This document shows, in pieces, positions 5,840-7,138 of a DNA stretch of 7,138 bases. Made by a program: the position numbers and the translations under genes. The stretch comes from Firmicutes bacterium UBA5493. GTDB taxonomy: Bacteria > Bacillota > Limnochordia > Darwinibacteriales > Darwinibacteriaceae. The notes beneath the pieces are model-generated. The model searched no databases and had not been told where the DNA came from. It saw only the letters and a list, made by a program, of their open reading frames with translations. The stretch is from NCBI GenBank assembly GCA_002424045.1, contig DIPH01000026.1, positions 1 through 7,138 of the forward strand. Reading direction: 5' to 3'. Position 1 is the stretch's first letter. Each line of letters begins with the position of its first letter.

Positions 5840-7138
5840 TTATCGAACCGCCCTAAAAACGGGCCAAAATTCCAGTAACAGGTAGCTCATAACCGACATA
5901 ACAAAGATGGTGATAATTGTAAGCAACAACCCCCTTTTGAACATGTAACCTGGGGATAAACCATAACCCACAGGTATTGCGCGAATTGATGTGGGTAGCA
6001 TAAACGAAACGTTGATACCTATGGTAGCTACATAAATATACGGAACGGGGTCGAGCCCCATTCCCTGAATTATTGTTATCACCAAAGGCACTGCGACCGC
6101 GGCAGCTGCAGTATTACTTGTGATATCCGAAAGAAGGAGAGTCATCGCAATAATGGCAAATATCGTCTCCAGTCCTCCCACAAGGCCGAATTTGGTCACC
6201 ATATTCCCTATGGAACTAGCCGCGCCACTATCATTGATAATAGTCCCAGCAGCTAAGCCACCTGCAAAAACGTAGATTAGACCCCAGCTCACCTTCGTCT
6301 GTGTAGACTTCCATTTCATTAACCTCTCGCCTTCACTAGTCGTTATCATAAACGACAATATAGCACAAGTCACAAACACATAAGCAGGCTTTAAGTCTGG
6401 TAACAAGTGAGCATATATTTGTCGGGTAAAAGCCAATACAGTCGCTACAACAAATAAGGCTAAACTAATGAGTTCCGCCTTATCCATTGGTGGCAACTTG
6501 GAATAGAGGTCCTTAAAATAATCCCTTGTCCCATTCATACTCCGTCCTTCAGGCTTTACTGCGAGAAGATACATTAACGTGACCACTGCCAATGCTAAGG
6601 TGATTGGAGCAAGTCGTACCAACCAATCCACATACATGTATTCGCGCCCTGTTAACTTCTCCAAATACTCAATAATCACCAAGTTCATAGCTCCACCCAA
6701 AGGGGTTGCAATTCCTCCTATACCGGCGCCCCACGCAATTGTCATAAGAATAATTGACCCGATATCGCTCATTTCGATATCTCCTTCGCCAACATGCCTC
6801 AACATGGAGACGGCTATAGGGGTGATTACCGAGCACACCACTGCATTTGGTAACAAAGCAGACAGTACAGCAGAAAATAAGAACCAAAACACTATCTGAG
6901 AAGTTATCGAAGGGCCAATAAACGCAAGACATCGCACGGCAATCCTTTTATCAAGCTTAGATTCCTCCCAGGATACGACTAAAATGGAAGCACTCAACAG
7001 AAGAATAATCGTTTCAGAAGCATAATTCGCTATAATTTTGGACATCGGGACAATCGACACAAGCGCATTTACCGCAATCGGCAAGAACGCAGTAATTGCA
7101 TAGTCAATCGGAGCGGTTATCCACCAATAGGCCATCCA
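5840..7138 (-). CDS. SLC13/DASS-type (CitT/ArsB-like superfamily) membrane transporter, 5' end beyond window
   Basis: Multi-pass membrane protein of the divalent-anion/sodium symporter class, which usually imports di- or tricarboxylates or sulfate. The open frame continues through the right edge: TGG precedes the ATG at 7135, giving WMAYWWIT, a segment that is internal in the family, so roughly 50 N-terminal residues are probably missing. Counting from that Met (431 visible residues), WEESKLDKRIA (56-66), GGIATPLGGAMN (140-151), SWGLIYVFAGGLAAG (283-297) and SNTAAAAVAVP (340-350) match family landmarks, and at least eight hydrophobic segments are evident. The second half keeps the Na+-site SNT (340-342). 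The first-half equivalent is PNA (96-98), and the usual late TPPN-type hairpin is replaced by PTSIRAIPVG (381-390). Substrate is therefore uncertain. The stop lies 33 bp before ATG 5806 of the acyl carrier gene, or 12 bp before ATG 5827. Co-location with polysaccharide genes suggests it supplies a carboxylate for glycan decoration. Confidence 0.87.
   Translation of the reverse strand, partial: WMAYWWITAPIDYAITAFLPIAVNALVSIVPMSKIIANYASETIILLLSASILVVSWEESKLDKRIAVRCLAFIGPSITSQIVFWFLFSAVLSALLPNAVVCSVITPIAVSMLRHVGEGDIEMSDIGSIILMTIAWGAGIGGIATPLGGAMNLVIIEYLEKLTGREYMYVDWLVRLAPITLALAVVTLMYLLAVKPEGRSMNGTRDYFKDLYSKLPPMDKAELISLALFVVATVLAFTRQIYAHLLPDLKPAYVFVTCAILSFMITTSEGERLMKWKSTQTKVSWGLIYVFAGGLAAGTIINDSGAASSIGNMVTKFGLVGGLETIFAIIAMTLLLSDITSNTAAAAVAVPLVITIIQGMGLDPVPYIYVATIGINVSFMLPTSIRAIPVGYGLSPGYMFKRGLLLTIITIFVMSVMSYLLLEFWPVFRAVR

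Overview
The window is an internal piece of a surface-polysaccharide (capsule or exopolysaccharide) biosynthesis locus. All seven supported genes lie on the minus strand, so transcription runs from the right edge to the left edge. In that order they are: a C-terminal fragment of an SLC13/DASS-type membrane transporter, a small acyl carrier protein, a PglC-like initiating phosphoglycosyl transferase, an ATP-grasp ligase resembling L-amino-acid ligases, a GT4-type glycosyltransferase, a CapE/FnlA-type UDP-GlcNAc 4,6-dehydratase/5-epimerase and a CapF/FnlB-type epimerase-reductase with a C-terminal cupin. I see no tRNA, rRNA, CRISPR array, transposase or phage gene.

Likely host: base composition is in the low-to-mid 40s % GC in the few lines I counted. 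Several ribosome binding sites are very strong. The one before capF matches AGAAAGGAGGT, which fits the CCUCCUUUCU 16S tail of Gram-positive bacteria better than the shorter enterobacterial tail. A Bacillota-like host, possibly a gut clostridium relative, is my best inference. Species cannot be read from this window.

Layout: positions 1-165 hold no supported gene. capF (166-1275), capE (1305-2348) and the glycosyltransferase (2361 to about 3569/3578) are tightly packed and read as one unit. A gap of about 120 bp (3579-3698) separates them from the ATP-grasp gene (3699-4883), the phosphoglycosyl transferase (4920-5525), the acyl carrier protein (5561-5806/5827) and the transporter (5840 to beyond 7138), which are also tightly packed. 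The 120 bp gap contains a plausible internal promoter, so the operon may have two transcription units.

How the genes could work together: CapE and CapF perform the first two steps towards UDP-L-FucNAc, stopping at UDP-N-acetyl-L-pneumosamine (L-PneNAc) unless a CapG-type 2-epimerase is encoded elsewhere. The phosphoglycosyl transferase starts the repeat unit on undecaprenyl phosphate. The neighbouring GT4 enzyme probably adds a following sugar, perhaps the CapE/F-derived one. The less ordinary part is the transporter, acyl carrier protein and ATP-grasp ligase set. Together they suggest that a small carboxylic acid or amino acid is imported or activated and attached to the glycan, but this is inference. 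The most unusual sequence-level detail is that the glycosyltransferase has no ATG/GTG/TTG at the place indicated by its Shine-Dalgarno sequence and fold. An ATC codon sits exactly there.
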